From positions 1-64,000 of the forward strand of contig NZ_JAGGOF010000052.1 of the NCBI RefSeq assembly GCF_018614775.1: 64,000 nucleotides of DNA. Reading direction: 5' to 3'. Position 1 is the stretch's first letter. Each line of letters opens with the position of its first letter. The notes under the pieces are model-generated. The model saw nothing but the letters and a program-made list of their open reading frames with translations, was not told the origin of the DNA and ran no database searches. This DNA comes from Pseudomonas fluorescens (GTDB taxonomy: Bacteria > Pseudomonadota > Gammaproteobacteria > Pseudomonadales > Pseudomonadaceae). Below are positions 28,965 to 39,282 of this stretch, in pieces. The position numbers and the translations under genes were made by a program.

Positions 28965-31796
28965 TTAAACAGTGAAAGCATCTTGCAGCAGTTTTTCCTG
29001 CTGCTCGGCGTGCATCGACGCATAACCACACGCAGGTGCCGCAGAAGCATCACGGCCGGCATATTCCAGGCCCAGGGCCTTGTTATGGTTGCCAATGCTG
29101 CGACGCAGGTGATGCTGGCTGCTGTACCACGCGCCCTGGTTCATCGGTTCTTCCTGACACCACACCACATGGGTGAGGTTGGTGTAAGGCGCGATGGCCT
29201 CCATCAGGTCCTCTTCCGGGAACGGGTAAAGCTGCTCGATACGCACGATGGCGATGTCTTCGCGGCCTTCGGCACGACGTTTTTCCAGCAGGTCATAGTA
29301 GACCTTGCCGCTGCACAGGATCAGGCGAGTCACCTTGGCCGCGTCCAGCGTGTCGATTTCCGGGATAACCGTCTGGAACGAGCCTTCGGCCAGATCCTCG
29401 AGTGTGGAGACCGCCAGTTTGTGACGCAGCAGCGATTTCGGGGTCAGCACGATCAGCGGCTTGCGCAGCGGACGAATGACCTGGCGACGCAGCAGGTGGT
29501 AGATCTGAGCCGGGGTCGTCGGTACGCAGACCTGGACGTTGTGCTCGGCGCACAGCTGCAGGTAACGCTCCAGACGTGCCGAAGAGTGCTCCGGCCCCTG
29601 CCCTTCATAACCGTGCGGCAACAGCATGGTCAGGCCACACAGACGGCCCCACTTGTGCTCGCCACTGGTGATGAACTGGTCGACAACCACCTGGGCACCG
29701 TTGGCGAAATCGCCGAACTGGGCTTCCCAGATCACCAGCGCGTTCGGCTCGGTGGTGGAATAGCCATATTCGAACGCCAGGACGGCTTCCTCGGACAGCA
29801 GCGAATCGTACAGGTCGAAACGTGGCTGGCCTTTGTACAGGTGTTGCAGCGGGATATAGGTGCTGGCGTCTTTCTGGTTGTGCAGCGCTGCGTGGCGGTG
29901 CGAGAAAGTGCCGCGGCCTACGTCCTGGCCGGTGATGCGAATCGGGTGACCTTCGAATGCCAGGGTCGCGTACGCCATGGTTTCAGCGTAACCCCAGTTG
30001 ATCGGCAGGCCGCCGGCTTGCATCTTCTGACGGTCTTCGTAGATCTTCGCAACCTGGCGCTGGACCACGAAGCCTTCCGGGATCTCCAGCAGCTTGGCGG
30101 ACAGTTCCTGCAGGGTCTTGAGGTCGAAACGCGTGTCGTGACGAGCGGTCCAGGCATGGCCCAGGTACGGACGCCAGTCCACGAACAACTCTTTGTTCGG
30201 CTCTTTGACCAGGCTTTTTACTACGTGCAGGCCGTTGTCCAGGGCGTTGCGATATTCATCGACTTTCTCCTGGACGCGCTCGGCATCCAGCACGCCGCCT
30301 TGGGTCAGGCGCTCGGCATACAGCTCACGGGTGGTGCGCTGCTTGGCGATTTGCTGGTACATCAGCGGCTGGGTGCCGCTTGGCTCGTCGGCCTCGTTGT
30401 GGCCGCGACGACGGTAGCAGACCAGGTCGATCACCACGTCGCGCTTGTACTGCATGCGGTAGTCGATGGCCAACTGGGTCACGAACAGCACGGCTTCCGG
30501 GTCATCTCCATTCACATGGAGAATCGGCGCCTGGATCATTTTCGCCACGTCGGTTGCGTACTCGGTGGAACGCGAGTCCAGCGGGTTGCTGATGGTGAAA
30601 CCGACCTGGTTGTTGATCACGATGTGCACGGTACCGCCGGTCTTGAAACCGCGGGTCTGCGACATCTGGAAGGTTTCCATCACCACGCCCTGACCGGCGA
30701 ATGCCGCGTCACCGTGGATGGAGATCGGCAATACCTTCTCGCCAGTCGGGTCGTTACGACGATCCTGACGGGCGCGGACCGAACCCTCGACCACCGGGGA
30801 AACGATTTCCAGGTGGGACGGGTTGAACGCCATGGCCAGGTGGACTTCGCCGCCGGTGGTCATCACGTTGGACGAGAAGCCCTGGTGGTACTTGACGTCA
30901 CCGGAACCCAGCTCGACCTTCTTCTTGCCTTCGAACTCGTCGAACAGCTCGCGCGGGTTCTTGCCGAAGGTATTGACCAGCACGTTCAGGCGACCACGGT
31001 GGGCCATGCCGATGACGACTTCCTTGGTGCCGTAGGAACCGGAACGCTGGATCAGCTCGTCGAGCATCGGGATCAGGCTTTCGCCGCCTTCCAGGCCGAA
31101 ACGCTTGGTACCCGGGTATTTGGTACCCAGGTATTTCTCCAGGCCTTCACCGGCAGTGACGCGCTCGAGCAAGTGGCTCTTGATGTCGGCGGAGTACGTC
31201 GGACGGCCACGAACGCTTTCCAGACGCTGCTGGAACCACTGGCGCTGCTCGGAATCGGTGATGTGCGTGAACTCGGCGCCGATGGTGCGGCAATATGTCT
31301 GCTGCAACGCTTCGTGAATTTCACGTAGGCTCGCTTCCTCTTTGCCGATGAACAGGTCGCCGGCACGGAAGGTCGTATCAAGATCGGCATTGGTCAAGCC
31401 GTAATGAGTGATCGACAGGTCTGCAGGTGCAGGACGCTGCCACAGTCCCAGCGGGTCAAGCTGGGCCGCTTGGTGGCCCCGCATCCGGTAGGCCTGGATC
31501 AGTCGCAGCACTTCAACCTGCTTCTTCTCGTGCTCACTGCTCACGCTGCCGGCAGACACCGGTTGGGCGCGGCGCTGGTTCTTTGCCAGCAGCACGAAAT
31601 GATCGCGAATCGTCGAGTGCGAAACATCAGTGGCAGAGTTGCCGTCAGCCGGCAACTTCTGAAAGTAGGTGCGCCATTCTTCTGGCACAGCGTTAGGGTC
31701 GTGCAGGTAGAGCTCGTAGAGCTCTTCCACATAGGCAGCGTTACCACCGGAGAGGTGGGCACTGTTCCACATGCGCTGCATCACGCTTTCTTGCAT
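28965..31796 (-). CDS. sucA: 2-oxoglutarate dehydrogenase E1
   Basis: This thiamine-diphosphate enzyme decarboxylates 2-oxoglutarate and succinylates SucB. The 943-residue protein starts MQESVMQRMWNSAHLSGGNAAYVEELYELYL, the conserved E2-binding N-terminus. It shows IGMAHRGRLNVLVN, GDAAFAGQGVVMETFQMS, YRRRGHNEADEP and FGDFANGAQVVVDQF. Length is normal for the family. It begins the E1-E2-E3 group downstream of sdhB, after a 261-bp spacer holding hairpins. Confidence 0.98.
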   Translation of the reverse strand: MQESVMQRMWNSAHLSGGNAAYVEELYELYLHDPNAVPEEWRTYFQKLPADGNSATDVSHSTIRDHFVLLAKNQRRAQPVSAGSVSSEHEKKQVEVLRLIQAYRMRGHQAAQLDPLGLWQRPAPADLSITHYGLTNADLDTTFRAGDLFIGKEEASLREIHEALQQTYCRTIGAEFTHITDSEQRQWFQQRLESVRGRPTYSADIKSHLLERVTAGEGLEKYLGTKYPGTKRFGLEGGESLIPMLDELIQRSGSYGTKEVVIGMAHRGRLNVLVNTFGKNPRELFDEFEGKKKVELGSGDVKYHQGFSSNVMTTGGEVHLAMAFNPSHLEIVSPVVEGSVRARQDRRNDPTGEKVLPISIHGDAAFAGQGVVMETFQMSQTRGFKTGGTVHIVINNQVGFTISNPLDSRSTEYATDVAKMIQAPILHVNGDDPEAVLFVTQLAIDYRMQYKRDVVIDLVCYRRRGHNEADEPSGTQPLMYQQIAKQRTTRELYAERLTQGGVLDAERVQEKVDEYRNALDNGLHVVKSLVKEPNKELFVDWRPYLGHAWTARHDTRFDLKTLQELSAKLLEIPEGFVVQRQVAKIYEDRQKMQAGGLPINWGYAETMAYATLAFEGHPIRITGQDVGRGTFSHRHAALHNQKDASTYIPLQHLYKGQPRFDLYDSLLSEEAVLAFEYGYSTTEPNALVIWEAQFGDFANGAQVVVDQFITSGEHKWGRLCGLTMLLPHGYEGQGPEHSSARLERYLQLCAEHNVQVCVPTTPAQIYHLLRRQVIRPLRKPLIVLTPKSLLRHKLAVSTLEDLAEGSFQTVIPEIDTLDAAKVTRLILCSGKVYYDLLEKRRAEGREDIAIVRIEQLYPFPEEDLMEAIAPYTNLTHVVWCQEEPMNQGAWYSSQHHLRRSIGNHNKALGLEYAGRDASAAPACGYASMHAEQQEKLLQDAFTV

Positions 31797-31957
31797 GCTT
31801 GGTCACCCTCGATTAGGGGAACACCACCGGCGAAAACACCGAGCAAACTTGCAGAAGTCCGAATGCAGCGACTAAAACAAGCCACTTAGGATCACGCTGA
31901 TAGTCCGGGTACCAGCCCGGATGCCCCTGCTTGTCTCATTTCTTCAAAATAAGAACC

Positions 31958-31974
31958 GCCGCTTTGTAAGCGGC
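31958..31974 (-). other. Hairpin in the sdhB-sucA spacer
   Basis: GCCGCTT and AAGCGGC arms enclose a 3-nt loop. On the minus strand it is followed by GGTTCTTATTTT, so it may be a weak terminator or attenuator between sdhB and sucA. A second dyad (GCGGG / CCCGC) lies nearby at about 31994-32010. Confidence 0.45.
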
Positions 31975-32019
31975 TGTTCTGGTTATGCTACGACGCGGGT
32001 TGAAGCCCGCGCCCTAGCC

Positions 32020-32050
32020 TCTACGGGTACAGCGGTTCTACGGGTACAGC
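32020..32050. repeat. Short direct repeat in the sdhB-sucA spacer
   Basis: TCTACGGGTACAGC occurs at 32020-32033 and again at 32037-32050, with a 17-bp period, just after the sdhB stop. Confidence 0.7.
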
Positions 32051-32057
32051 AGCTGAA

Positions 32058-32762
32058 TCACACGCCGTTTTGCAGCAGCATGTTACGTACGTGACCGATG
32101 GCCTTAGTCGGGTTCAGGCCTTTCGGGCAGACGTTGACGCAGTTCATGATCCCGCGGCAGCGGAATACGCTGAACGGGTCATCCAGTGCAGCCAGGCGCT
32201 CGGACGTCTTGGTGTCACGGCTGTCTGCCAGGAAGCGATACGCTTGCAGCAGGGCAGCCGGGCCCAGGAATTTGTCCGGGTTCCACCAGAAGGATGGGCA
32301 CGAGGTCGAGCAGCAGGCGCACAGGATGCACTCGTACAGACCATCGAGCTTTTCACGCTCTTCCGGCGTCTGCAGACGCTCGATGGCCGGAGCCGGCGTG
32401 TCGTTCTGCAGGAATGGCTTCACCTTCTCGTATTGCTTGTAGAAGATGCTCATATCGACGACCAGGTCACGGATAACCGGCAAACCTGGCAACGGACGGA
32501 CGATCAGCTTGTTGCCTTTTACAACGGCCGACAGCGGCGTGATGCAGGCCAGGCCGTTCTTGCCGTTGATGTTCATGCCGTCGGAACCGCACACGCCTTC
32601 ACGGCAGGAGCGACGATAGGAGAAACCTTCGTCCTGCTCCTTGATCAGGGCCAGCACGTCCAGCACCATCAGGTCCTTACCGCCGGTATCGACCTGGAAA
32701 TCCTGCATGAACGGCGCGGCGTCCTGATCAGGGTTGTAGCGATAAACACTGACTTGCAACAT
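32058..32762 (-). CDS. sdhB: Succinate dehydrogenase iron-sulfur subunit
   Basis: The 234-residue subunit carries electrons from SdhA to quinone. It has the [2Fe-2S] ligands in CREGVCGSDGMNINGKNGLAC, and the [4Fe-4S] and [3Fe-4S] ligands in CILCACCSTSCPSFWW and CRGIMNCVNVCPKGLNP. ATG 32762 is preferred over GTG 32771 because AAGGG lies 8 nt before it. It begins 11 bp after sdhA. Confidence 0.98.
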   Translation of the reverse strand: MLQVSVYRYNPDQDAAPFMQDFQVDTGGKDLMVLDVLALIKEQDEGFSYRRSCREGVCGSDGMNINGKNGLACITPLSAVVKGNKLIVRPLPGLPVIRDLVVDMSIFYKQYEKVKPFLQNDTPAPAIERLQTPEEREKLDGLYECILCACCSTSCPSFWWNPDKFLGPAALLQAYRFLADSRDTKTSERLAALDDPFSVFRCRGIMNCVNVCPKGLNPTKAIGHVRNMLLQNGV

Positions 32763-32773
32763 GGCAGCCACCC

Positions 32774-34546
32774 TTAATAAGTCCGAATCTTGGGTTCAAA
32801 GGTAGGGACAGTCTTCGGCGAGAAGTTCACGGCACGCTTGCTGACGCGCTTTTCACCCGGGAAGTACAGGGTGTGACACAGCCAGTTTTCGTCGTCGCGA
32901 TCTTCATAGTCTTCGCGGGCATGGGCGCCACGGGACTCTTTACGCACTTCGGCCGCGATGGCAGTGGCTTCGGCCACTTCCAGCAGGTTCTGCAATTCCA
33001 GCGCTTCGATACGGGCAGTGTTGAACGCCTGCGACTTATCGTTGATCTTCACGTTGGCAATTCGTTCACGCAGTTCTGCCAGCTGGGCAATACCCTTCTG
33101 CATGTACTCGCCGGTACGGAACACACCGAAGTAGTTCTGCATGCAGCTTTGCAGCTCGCGACGCAGGGTTGCCACGTCTTCGCCATCGGTGCGCGCGTTC
33201 AGCGCGGACAGACGGGCCAGGGCCGCGTTGATGTCGGCGTCGGTGGCATCGTCGTATTCGATGCCGTCGCTCAGCGCCTTTTCCAGGTGCAGGCCAGCGG
33301 CACGACCGAAGACCACCAGGTCGAGCAGCGAGTTGCCGCCCAGGCGGTTGGCACCGTGGACCGATACGCACGCCACTTCACCCACTGCGAACAGGCCAGG
33401 GATGATCTGGTCGACGCCTTCGGCGTTCTGGGTGATCGCCTGGCCGTGAATGTTGGTGGCAACGCCGCCCATCATATAGTGGCAGGTTGGAACCACTGGC
33501 ACGGGCGCGACGACCGGGTCGACGTGAGCGAATGTCTTGGACAGTTCGCAGATGCCTGGCAGGCGGCTGTGCAGCACTTCCTCGCCGAGGTGGTCGAGCT
33601 TGAGCAGCACGTGGTCGCCATTCGGACCGCAACCGTTGCCGGCGATGATTTCCTTCACCATCGAACGGGCAACCACGTCACGACCGGCAAGGTCCTTGGC
33701 GTTCGGAGCATAACGCTCCATGAAACGCTCGCCGTGCTTGTTGATCAGGTAGCCGCCTTCACCACGGCAGCCTTCGGTGACCAGTACACCGGCGCCGGCG
33801 ATGCCGGTCGGGTGGAACTGCCACATTTCGATGTCTTGCACCGGCACGCCAGCACGCAGGGCCATGCCGACGCCGTCACCGGTGTTGATCAGGGCGTTGG
33901 TGGTGGACGCATAGATACGGCCTGCACCGCCGGTCGCCAGCACGGTGGCCTTGGCGCGGATGTAGGTGGTTTCGCCGGTTTCGATGCAGATCGCGATCAC
34001 GCCGACGAAGGCGCCGTCCTGGTTCTTCACCAGGTCAACGGCGTAGTACTCGTTCAGGAACGTGGTGCCGGCTTTCAGGTTGCCCTGATAAAGGGTGTGC
34101 AGCAGGGCGTGACCGGTACGGTCGGACGCCGCGCAGGTACGCGCCGCCTGGCCGCCCTTGCCGTAGTCCTTGGACTGGCCACCGAACGGACGCTGGTAGA
34201 TACGGCCGGTTTCGGTACGGGAGAACGGCAGGCCCATGTGGTCCAGCTCGAACACCGCGGCAGGGCCTTCCTGACACATGTATTCGATCGCGTCCTGGTC
34301 ACCGATGTAGTCGGAACCCTTGACGGTATCGTACATGTGCCAGCGCCAGTCATCGTTCGGGTCGGCCGAAGCGATGGCGCAGGTGATGCCACCCTGGGCG
34401 GAAACCGTGTGCGAGCGGGTCGGGAAAACCTTGGTGATCACGGCAGTCTTGTGACCGCCCTGCGCCAGTTGCAGCGCTGCGCGCATGCCGGCACCGCCAC
34501 CACCAATGATGATGGCGTCGAAAGAAATCGTAGGAATGTTAGCCAT
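32774..34546 (-). CDS. sdhA: Succinate dehydrogenase flavoprotein subunit
   Basis: The 590-residue flavoprotein oxidises succinate to fumarate. It has the FAD motif [17 protein letters not shown], the FAD-linking His in [12 protein letters not shown], the active-site [21 protein letters not shown], and [20 protein letters not shown]. It sits in the inner-membrane complex with SdhBCD, 3 bp after sdhD. A long antisense reading frame covers it but is a codon-bias shadow. Confidence 0.98.
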   Translation of the reverse strand: MANIPTISFDAIIIGGGGAGMRAALQLAQGGHKTAVITKVFPTRSHTVSAQGGITCAIASADPNDDWRWHMYDTVKGSDYIGDQDAIEYMCQEGPAAVFELDHMGLPFSRTETGRIYQRPFGGQSKDYGKGGQAARTCAASDRTGHALLHTLYQGNLKAGTTFLNEYYAVDLVKNQDGAFVGVIAICIETGETTYIRAKATVLATGGAGRIYASTTNALINTGDGVGMALRAGVPVQDIEMWQFHPTGIAGAGVLVTEGCRGEGGYLINKHGERFMERYAPNAKDLAGRDVVARSMVKEIIAGNGCGPNGDHVLLKLDHLGEEVLHSRLPGICELSKTFAHVDPVVAPVPVVPTCHYMMGGVATNIHGQAITQNAEGVDQIIPGLFAVGEVACVSVHGANRLGGNSLLDLVVFGRAAGLHLEKALSDGIEYDDATDADINAALARLSALNARTDGEDVATLRRELQSCMQNYFGVFRTGEYMQKGIAQLAELRERIANVKINDKSQAFNTARIEALELQNLLEVAEATAIAAEVRKESRGAHAREDYEDRDDENWLCHTLYFPGEKRVSKRAVNFSPKTVPTFEPKIRTY

Positions 34547-34549
34547 GAA

Positions 34550-34918
34550 TCAGATACCCCAAAGAATCTGCACACCCCAGACGAAGTACGCGAACATCGC
34601 GACGCCGCATACCGCCTGGAAAAGGAAACGTATGGCAGTCGCCGACTTGCCGAACGCCATCTGCGTCAGGTAGTCGGTGGCGATGGTCCACATGCCGACC
34701 CAGGCGTGGGCGCCCAATGCGACAAGTGCCAGCAGACTGAAGATACGCATCCAGTTGTTTGCGAACAGTTCATGCCATTGGGCATAGCCAAGGCCAGGGT
34801 TTGCGACGACATATCCGATCAGGAAAATGAAGTAAGCCGCGAGAACGACCGCAGACACACGCTGCGCCATCCAGTCATACAGGCCCGAACGCGAAAGGTT
34901 CGTGACGTTGGTTACCAT
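34550..34918 (-). CDS. sdhD: Succinate dehydrogenase membrane anchor subunit D
   Basis: The 122-residue anchor has three membrane helices (about 20-40, 60-80 and 95-118) and the quinone/heme-proximal LYDWMAQRVSAVVL segment. It helps hold heme b and the ubiquinone site. Its ATG overlaps the sdhC stop by 7 nt (ATGGTAA), implying coupled translation. Confidence 0.96.
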   Translation of the reverse strand: MVTNVTNLSRSGLYDWMAQRVSAVVLAAYFIFLIGYVVANPGLGYAQWHELFANNWMRIFSLLALVALGAHAWVGMWTIATDYLTQMAFGKSATAIRFLFQAVCGVAMFAYFVWGVQILWGI

Positions 34919-35286
34919 ATCCAGACTCCTGCCAGAACGATCAGCACCGCAGACACGGCGATAATGATTTTCGAGCCCAGCTTGCCGCCTTCCAGCGTTT
35001 CACCGATGCCCATGTCCATGATCAAGTGGCGCACACCGGCGACCAGGTGATACAGCAAGGCGGACAGGATGCCCCAAATCACTAGCTTGGCTAGCGGACT
35101 GGTCAGACACGCTTTCACCTGACCGAAGCCTTCTTCCGAGTCGAGCGACTTGTCCAATGCGTAAAGCATGATGGCCAGGCTGACGAAGAGAATGACACCG
35201 GAGATTCGGTGAAGAATGGACGTGTAAGCAGTGACTGGGAGTTTGATGGTCCTTAGGTCTAGGTTTACAGGTCGTTGGCTTTTCAC
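34912..35286 (-). CDS. sdhC: Succinate dehydrogenase cytochrome b556 subunit
   Basis: The 124-residue subunit has three membrane helices. LHRISGVILFVSLAIML carries the quinone-site Ser/Arg and HLVAGVRHLIMDMGIGE the heme-ligand His. I chose GTG 35286 (translated M-K-S-Q-R-P-V-N-L-D-L). A further GTG lies 15 nt upstream, but the eight-A run between puts it out of frame; related genes may use that upstream start. A strong promoter lies at 35423-35451. Confidence 0.92.
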   Translation of the reverse strand: MKSQRPVNLDLRTIKLPVTAYTSILHRISGVILFVSLAIMLYALDKSLDSEEGFGQVKACLTSPLAKLVIWGILSALLYHLVAGVRHLIMDMGIGETLEGGKLGSKIIIAVSAVLIVLAGVWIW

Positions 35287-35422
35287 GGCTTTTTTTTCAC
35301 ACTGAAGAGCCCCTAACAATCAGGGCAAAATTGTTGCGGCGCGCACTGGTCAGGTACTCACCACCCAGGGAGTGACGACCCCCAAGAAAACAGGCCCAAA
35401 AGCCCCTGGCGGTCGGTGGCCG

Positions 35423-35451
35423 AGTATAGACAGTTAGGCTACTAATGACAA
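35423..35451 (-). promoter_or_regulatory. Sigma-70 promoter of sdhCDAB-suc
   Basis: On the minus strand TTGTCA is followed after exactly 17 nt by TATACT, a near-consensus pair. The leader to sdhC would be about 130 nt, long enough for small-RNA or attenuation control. Confidence 0.75.
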
Positions 35452-35564
35452 CGCGTTCACCTTCCCTGATAGCGCATTGCACATACTGGAGAAAAGGCGT
35501 AAACGGCAGGCAATTTCGCGGAAAAAGTCCGGTTAAAGCCTTCTGGAGCAAGACTTTAGGCAAA

Positions 35565-35592
35565 TTGACTTTCGGATTTATCTCACTATAGT
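35565..35592 (+). promoter_or_regulatory. Sigma-70 promoter of gltA
   Basis: TTGACT is followed after 16 nt by TATAGT, about 60 bp before the gltA start. AGGAGG at 35641-35646 is the ribosome site. Confidence 0.75.
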
Positions 35593-35650
35593 GGTGCGGG
35601 CCCTGCGTGGGGGGTCTGTCTGATGATTCCAAGCATTAATAGGAGGCCAC

Positions 35651-36940
35651 ATGGCTGACAAAAAAGCGCAGTTGATCATCGAGGGCGCAGCCCCCGTCGA
35701 GCTGCCCATTTTAACCGGCACCGTTGGTCCCGATGTAATCGACGTACGGGGCCTGACGGCCACGGGCCGTTTCACCTTTGACCCAGGTTTCATGTCGACC
35801 GCCTCGTGCGAGTCGAAAATCACCTATATCGACGGCGACAACGGCATCCTGCTGCACCGCGGCTACCCGATCGAGCAACTGGCTGAAAAATCGGACTACC
35901 TGGAAACCTGCTACCTGCTGCTCAACGGCGAGCTGCCAACCGCAGAGCAAAAGGCCCAGTTCGTCAGCACCGTGAAGAACCACACCATGGTTCACGAGCA
36001 GTTGAAGACCTTCTTCAACGGCTTCCGTCGCGATGCCCACCCGATGGCCGTCATGTGCGGCGTTGTCGGTGCCCTCTCGGCCTTCTACCACGACTCCCTG
36101 GACATCAATAACCCCCAGCATCGCGAAATCTCCGCGATCCGCCTGGTGGCGAAGATGCCGACCCTGGCAGCCATGGTCTACAAGTACTCCATGGGCCAGC
36201 CCATGATGTACCCGCGCAACGACCTGACCTATGCAGAGAACTTCCTGCATATGATGTTCAACACGCCGTGCGAGATCAAACCGATCAGCCCGGTGCTCGC
36301 CAAGGCCATGGACCGGATCTTCATCCTCCATGCCGACCACGAGCAGAACGCCTCCACGTCCACCGTGCGCCTGGCCGGCTCGTCGGGTGCCAACCCGTTC
36401 GCCTGCATCGCCGCCGGTATCGCCGCGCTCTGGGGCCCTGCCCACGGCGGTGCCAACGAAGCGGTATTGACCATGCTCGATGAAATCGGCGATGTCTCGA
36501 ACATCGACAAGTTCATCGCCAAGGCCAAGGACAAGAACGATCCGTTCAAGCTGATGGGCTTCGGTCACCGGGTCTACAAGAACCGCGACCCGCGCGCCAC
36601 CGTCATGAAGCAGACCTGCGACGAAGTGCTCAAGGAACTGGGGATCAAGAACGATCCGCAACTCGAACTGGCCATGCGCCTGGAAGAGATAGCCCTGACC
36701 GACCCGTACTTCATCGAGCGCTCGCTGTACCCCAACGTCGACTTCTACTCGGGGATCATCCTCAAGGCGATCGGCATTCCAACCAGCATGTTCACCGTGA
36801 TCTTCGCCCTGGCGCGGACCGTCGGCTGGATCTCCCACTGGAAGGAAATGCTCTCCAGCCCGTACAAGATCGGCCGTCCGCGCCAGTTGTACACCGGCTA
36901 CGAGTCGCGCGACATTACCGAGCTGCAAGACCGCAGGTAA
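35651..36940 (+). CDS. gltA: Citrate synthase (type II)
   Basis: It condenses acetyl-CoA with oxaloacetate. The 429-residue protein is of the hexameric, NADH-sensitive Gram-negative type. It has the catalytic histidines in [13 protein letters not shown] and [14 protein letters not shown] and the Asp in [12 protein letters not shown]. Divergent from sdhC across 331 bp that hold both promoters, it has its own terminator downstream. Confidence 0.98.
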   Translation: MADKKAQLIIEGAAPVELPILTGTVGPDVIDVRGLTATGRFTFDPGFMSTASCESKITYIDGDNGILLHRGYPIEQLAEKSDYLETCYLLLNGELPTAEQKAQFVSTVKNHTMVHEQLKTFFNGFRRDAHPMAVMCGVVGALSAFYHDSLDINNPQHREISAIRLVAKMPTLAAMVYKYSMGQPMMYPRNDLTYAENFLHMMFNTPCEIKPISPVLAKAMDRIFILHADHEQNASTSTVRLAGSSGANPFACIAAGIAALWGPAHGGANEAVLTMLDEIGDVSNIDKFIAKAKDKNDPFKLMGFGHRVYKNRDPRATVMKQTCDEVLKELGIKNDPQLELAMRLEEIALTDPYFIERSLYPNVDFYSGIILKAIGIPTSMFTVIFALARTVGWISHWKEMLSSPYKIGRPRQLYTGYESRDITELQDRR

Positions 36941-36973
36941 GACCTGCCTTGCGATAGGTTCCAAGCTGCACCG

Positions 36974-37014
36974 AAACGGCCCCTGCTTCCTTGACGAGAG
37001 CGGGGGCCGTTTTG
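36974..37014 (+). terminator. Intrinsic terminator of gltA
   Basis: The stem AACGGCCCCTGC / GCGGGGGCCGTT is followed by TTGTTTG, about 35 bp past the stop. Confidence 0.88.
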
Positions 37015-37032
37015 TTTGCGGCCTTCTTGGCC

Positions 37033-37057
37033 TGTGGTGGCAGGCCTGCTCGCGATG
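37033..37057. repeat. Degenerate REP
   Basis: TGTGGTGGCAGGCCTGCTCG is a decayed REP core between the gltA terminator and the actP terminator. Confidence 0.5.
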
Positions 37058-37088
37058 ACGCCAGTTCTGATCACCCTTAACCAAGACA

Positions 37089-37123
37089 CAAAAAAATACC
37101 CCAGCCTCTCGACCGGGGTATTT
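37089..37123 (-). terminator. Intrinsic terminator of yjcH-actP
   Basis: The stem AAATACCCC / GGGGTATTT with a TTTTTTT tail on the minus strand lies about 60 bp past the actP stop. Confidence 0.88.
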
Positions 37124-37143
37124 CCTTATGCAGCACCGCTTCC

Positions 37144-37170
37144 AACTTGCAGCTTGAAGCTCGCAGCTCC
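37144..37170. repeat. GCTTGCAGCTT-type short repeat
   Basis: AACTTGCAGCTTGAAGCTCG is a further copy of the family at 4649 and 27611, here at the 3' side of actP. Confidence 0.6.
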
Positions 37171-37180
37171 TCACTGCCTT

Positions 37181-38839
37181 TTAGTGATTCACCGCCCCAC
37201 TCGCCCCCAAACCAGTCTGCGACCGCACGAACTGCGGGAAGAACAGCGCCCGCTCGTTGGCGGCTTCAGCCGACTTGTCCGTGATGGAGAAGAACCAGAT
37301 GCCGACGAAGGCAATGGCCATGGAGAACAGCGCTGGGTATTCATACGGGTAGATCGGCTTCTCGTGCCCCATGATCTGTACCCAGATGGTCGGGCCCAGG
37401 ATCATCAGTCCTACCGCACTGACCAGGCCCAGCCAGCCGCCGATCATGGCGCCGCGGGTGGTCAGCTTCTTCCAGTACATCGAAAGCAGCAGGACCGGGA
37501 AGTTGCAGCTCGCTGCGATGGAGAACGCCAGGCCCACCATGAACGCGATGTTCTGCTTCTCGAACAGGATACCCAGGCCGATCGCCAGCACCGCCAGGGC
37601 GATGGTGGTGATTTTCGAGACGCGGATCTCGTCCTTCTCGTTGGCCTTGCCTTTCTTGATCACGCTGGCGTACAGATCATGGGACACCGCCGAAGCACCC
37701 GCCAGGGTCAAGCCGGCCACGACTGCCAGAATGGTAGCGAAGGCCACCGCCGAGATGAAGCCGAGGAAAACACTGCCGCCCACTGCATTGGCCAGGTGCA
37801 CCGCCGCCATGTTGTTACCACCCAGCAAGGCACCTGCCGCGTCCTTGAAGGCCGGGTTGGTGCTGACCAGCAGGATCGCGCCGAAGCCGATGATGAAGGT
37901 CAGGATGTAGAAGTAACCGATGAAGCCAGTGGCATACAGCACGCTCTTGCGGGCTTCCTTGGCGTCACTCACGGTGAAGAAGCGCATCAGGATGTGTGGC
38001 AGGCCAGCGGTACCGAACATCAGCGCCAGGCCGAGGGAGAAGGCCGAAATCGGATCCTTCACCAGGCCGCCAGGACTCATGATCGCCTCACCTTTAGGGT
38101 GGACCTTGACCGCTTCGGCAAACAACATGTTGAAGTCGAAGTTGACGTGTTTCATGACCATCAGTGCCATGAACGAAGCACCCGACAGCAACAGCACCGC
38201 CTTGATGATCTGCACCCAGGTGGTGGCCAGCATGCCGCCGAACAACACGTAGAGGCACATGAGGATGCCGACCAGCACCACCGCAACGTGGTAATCCAGG
38301 CCGAACAGCAACTGGATCAGCTTGCCGGCACCGACCATCTGCGCGATCAGGTAGAACGCTACCACTACCAGCGAGCCGCTGGCGGACAAGATACGGATCT
38401 GCGTTTGCCCGAGGCGATAGGACGCCACGTCGGCAAAGGTGTATTTACCCAGGTTACGCAGGCGCTCGGCGATCAGGAACAGAATGATCGGCCAGCCGAC
38501 CAGGAAGCCGATCGAGTAGATCAGGCCGTCGTAGCCGGAGGCGAACACCAGCGCGGAAATCCCCAGGAAAGAGGCTGCCGACATGTAGTCGCCGGCAATG
38601 GCCAGGCCGTTCTGGAAACCGGTAATCCGGCCACCGGCTGCATAGTAGTCGCTGGCCGACTTGCTGCGCTTGGAAGCCCAGTAAGTAATGCACAGGGTCA
38701 GGCCGACAAATGCCACGAACATGATGATGGCGGCGACGTTGAGGGGTTGCTTCTGCACGGCACCGGTCAAGGCTTCCGCCGCCCAGGCGCCCGGGGCGAA
38801 TGCTGCGATGCTCAAAAGAGCCAGTAGACGCCGGATCAT
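37181..38839 (-). CDS. actP: Cation/acetate symporter ActP
   Basis: This sodium:solute symporter (SSS family) imports acetate and other short carboxylates. The 552-residue protein has a signal-like N-terminus ([21 protein letters not shown]) and about 13 helices. The SSS signatures include [31 protein letters not shown]. The start at 38839 overlaps the upstream yjcH gene by 4 nt. It would supply acetate to the TCA enzymes encoded nearby, although expression is usually controlled by a separate two-component system. Confidence 0.96.
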   Translation of the reverse strand: MIRRLLALLSIAAFAPGAWAAEALTGAVQKQPLNVAAIIMFVAFVGLTLCITYWASKRSKSASDYYAAGGRITGFQNGLAIAGDYMSAASFLGISALVFASGYDGLIYSIGFLVGWPIILFLIAERLRNLGKYTFADVASYRLGQTQIRILSASGSLVVVAFYLIAQMVGAGKLIQLLFGLDYHVAVVLVGILMCLYVLFGGMLATTWVQIIKAVLLLSGASFMALMVMKHVNFDFNMLFAEAVKVHPKGEAIMSPGGLVKDPISAFSLGLALMFGTAGLPHILMRFFTVSDAKEARKSVLYATGFIGYFYILTFIIGFGAILLVSTNPAFKDAAGALLGGNNMAAVHLANAVGGSVFLGFISAVAFATILAVVAGLTLAGASAVSHDLYASVIKKGKANEKDEIRVSKITTIALAVLAIGLGILFEKQNIAFMVGLAFSIAASCNFPVLLLSMYWKKLTTRGAMIGGWLGLVSAVGLMILGPTIWVQIMGHEKPIYPYEYPALFSMAIAFVGIWFFSITDKSAEAANERALFFPQFVRSQTGLGASGAVNH

Positions 38840-39147
38840 TGCTGAGCCTCCTTGAGAATCGCATTGTTCAGGTCGTCGAACTCGCCATTGGCGCGTCGCA
38901 CGTAGATAGCGGTCAGAATGAAGGCCGAGAGAATCAGGCCGACACCAATGGGAATGCCCCAGGTGATCGTCAAGTCGGGCGAGATCCTGGCCCCGAGAAC
39001 GTGTGGCCCGTAGGCGATCAGAAGAATGAAACCGGAGTACAGCCCTAGCATGATCGCCGAAAGAATCCAGGCGAACCTTTCCCTTTTTCTCACCAGCTCC
39101 TTGAAGCGCGGGCTGTTTTGAATCGAGAGGTAAATGCTGTCGTTCAT
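38836..39147 (-). CDS. yjcH: DUF485 membrane protein YjcH
   Basis: The 103-residue protein has two membrane helices (about 27-47 and 62-82) and the DUF485 pattern [37 protein letters not shown]. It is the usual small partner of actP and is coupled to it by a 4-nt overlap. Its precise role is unknown. The 315-bp space upstream holds a REP pair and the convergent terminator of the betaine-binding-protein gene; I see no other gene there. Confidence 0.92.
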   Translation of the reverse strand: MNDSIYLSIQNSPRFKELVRKRERFAWILSAIMLGLYSGFILLIAYGPHVLGARISPDLTITWGIPIGVGLILSAFILTAIYVRRANGEFDDLNNAILKEAQQ

Positions 39148-39282
39148 TGTTTTTATCCTCGCAGCACAATTTAAGTTGGAACGACCCTACTCTATGCGGC
39201 TCAAGGCCAGGTTCCAGACGACCTTAGTATTAGAACGACATGACGGTTTTGCCAGTTTTCAGCCATTTTTCTCAATCGCCCC

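Noticed and set aside
28134..31328. A 1064-codon open frame on the plus strand across sucB-sucA
   Set aside because: It is antisense to two certain genes; high-GC codon use leaves the opposite frame open. The translation has no recognisable domain and is rich in His, Val, Asp and Gln as expected for a mirror frame.
32873..35050. A 725-codon plus-strand frame opposite sdhA-sdhD-sdhC
   Set aside because: It mirrors sdhA, sdhD and sdhC and has no ribosome site or family match.
35711..37174. A 487-codon minus-strand frame opposite gltA
   Set aside because: Antisense shadow of gltA; its upstream part crosses two terminators and a repeat.
38840..39169. N-terminal extension of actP by 110 codons
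   Set aside because: It is an off-frame reading of yjcH; ActP starts with its signal-like peptide at 38839.
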